Part shown: positions 6,348 through 6,430 of the stretch, in pieces
Position numbering within the stretch: position 1 is the stretch's first letter
Layout of the letters: every line of letters starts with the position of its first letter
Assembly: GCA_011524845.1 (NCBI GenBank)
Contig: WTJL01000083.1
Coordinates: forward strand, 1 to 6,430
DNA: 6,430 nucleotides
From: Flavobacteriales bacterium
GTDB lineage: Bacteria > Bacteroidota > Bacteroidia > Flavobacteriales_D > Sanyastnellaceae
Direction of reading: 5' to 3'
Notes under the pieces: model-generated
Seen by the model: only the letters and a program-made list of their open reading frames with translations
What the model was told of the DNA's origin: nothing
Database searches by the model: none
Program-made: the position numbers and the translations under genes

Positions 6348-6430
6348 ATGGCATCGAAGTCGACGTTGTGGCGTGAAATGGTGTGGGTGGCCTTGCGGTC
6401 CATCCAAGGCCAAGCCTTGCGCACCTCCTT
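6348..6430 (+). CDS. Probable ABC transporter permease N-terminus (MacB/FtsX type), truncated by window end
   Basis: Only the first 27 codons are present. The segment LWREMVWVALRSIQGQALRT resembles the amphipathic cytoplasmic start of MacB/FtsX-type permeases, which typically read 'xxLRSIxxNKLRTxLT' just before the first membrane helix. That helix would lie outside the window. The start at 6348 is the first ATG after acnB in this frame, and the frame remains open to the last base. The match is short, so the family call is provisional. It should not be taken as part of the permease gene at the left edge. Confidence 0.55.
   Translation, partial: MASKSTLWREMVWVALRSIQGQALRTS

Noticed and set aside
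1..6430. tRNA, rRNA, CRISPR array, insertion sequence, phage or toxin-antitoxin genes
   Set aside because: Nearly all bases are assigned to recognisable genes, and I saw no regularly spaced repeats, terminal inverted repeats, transposase or integrase motifs, or cloverleaf-like segments.

Overview
The window reads as an ordinary chromosomal segment of a GC-rich (by eye about 60%) member of the Bacteroidota, most likely close to the Flavobacteriales. The main reason is the aconitase B. Its N-terminus, its long swivel-domain segment and its C-terminal half follow the form I recall from Flavobacteriia rather than the E. coli form. A PdeM-type phosphoesterase, a NamZ (DUF1343) muramidase and a LolC/E-like permease also fit this group. 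The assignment is from memory of families, not from a search.

Layout. Positions 1-432 hold the 3' part of an FtsX/LolC-E-type ABC transporter permease. One base after its stop, a 568-codon frame (434-2140) begins. It joins a DUF1905/YdeI-like cytosolic domain in frame to a signal-peptide-bearing NamZ/DUF1343 exo-N-acetylmuramidase. Six bases further on is a small lipoprotein gene of unknown function (2147-2686). The close spacing suggests one envelope-related operon. Facing it, and overlapping its 3' end by 23 bp, is pdeM on the minus strand (2664-3392). Divergent from pdeM across a 118-bp spacer is acnB (3511-6315), a complete TCA-cycle aconitase. At 6348 a new plus-strand frame starts and runs off the window; its first 27 residues resemble the N-terminus of another MacB/FtsX-type permease.

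How they work together. The left cluster (permease, muramidase, lipoprotein) is plausibly concerned with the cell envelope, peptidoglycan turnover and lipoprotein handling, though only the spacing links the genes. pdeM (DNA repair) and acnB (central metabolism) share a divergent promoter region but have no obvious functional link. No gene-free stretch exceeds 120 bp. I see no RNA gene, CRISPR array, insertion sequence or other mobile element.

The one unusual item is the in-frame DUF1905-NamZ fusion with a secretion signal in the middle of the polypeptide. It may be a genuine membrane-spanning fusion, a nested gene with an internal start, or the product of a lost stop codon. I found no convincing novel multi-gene system.
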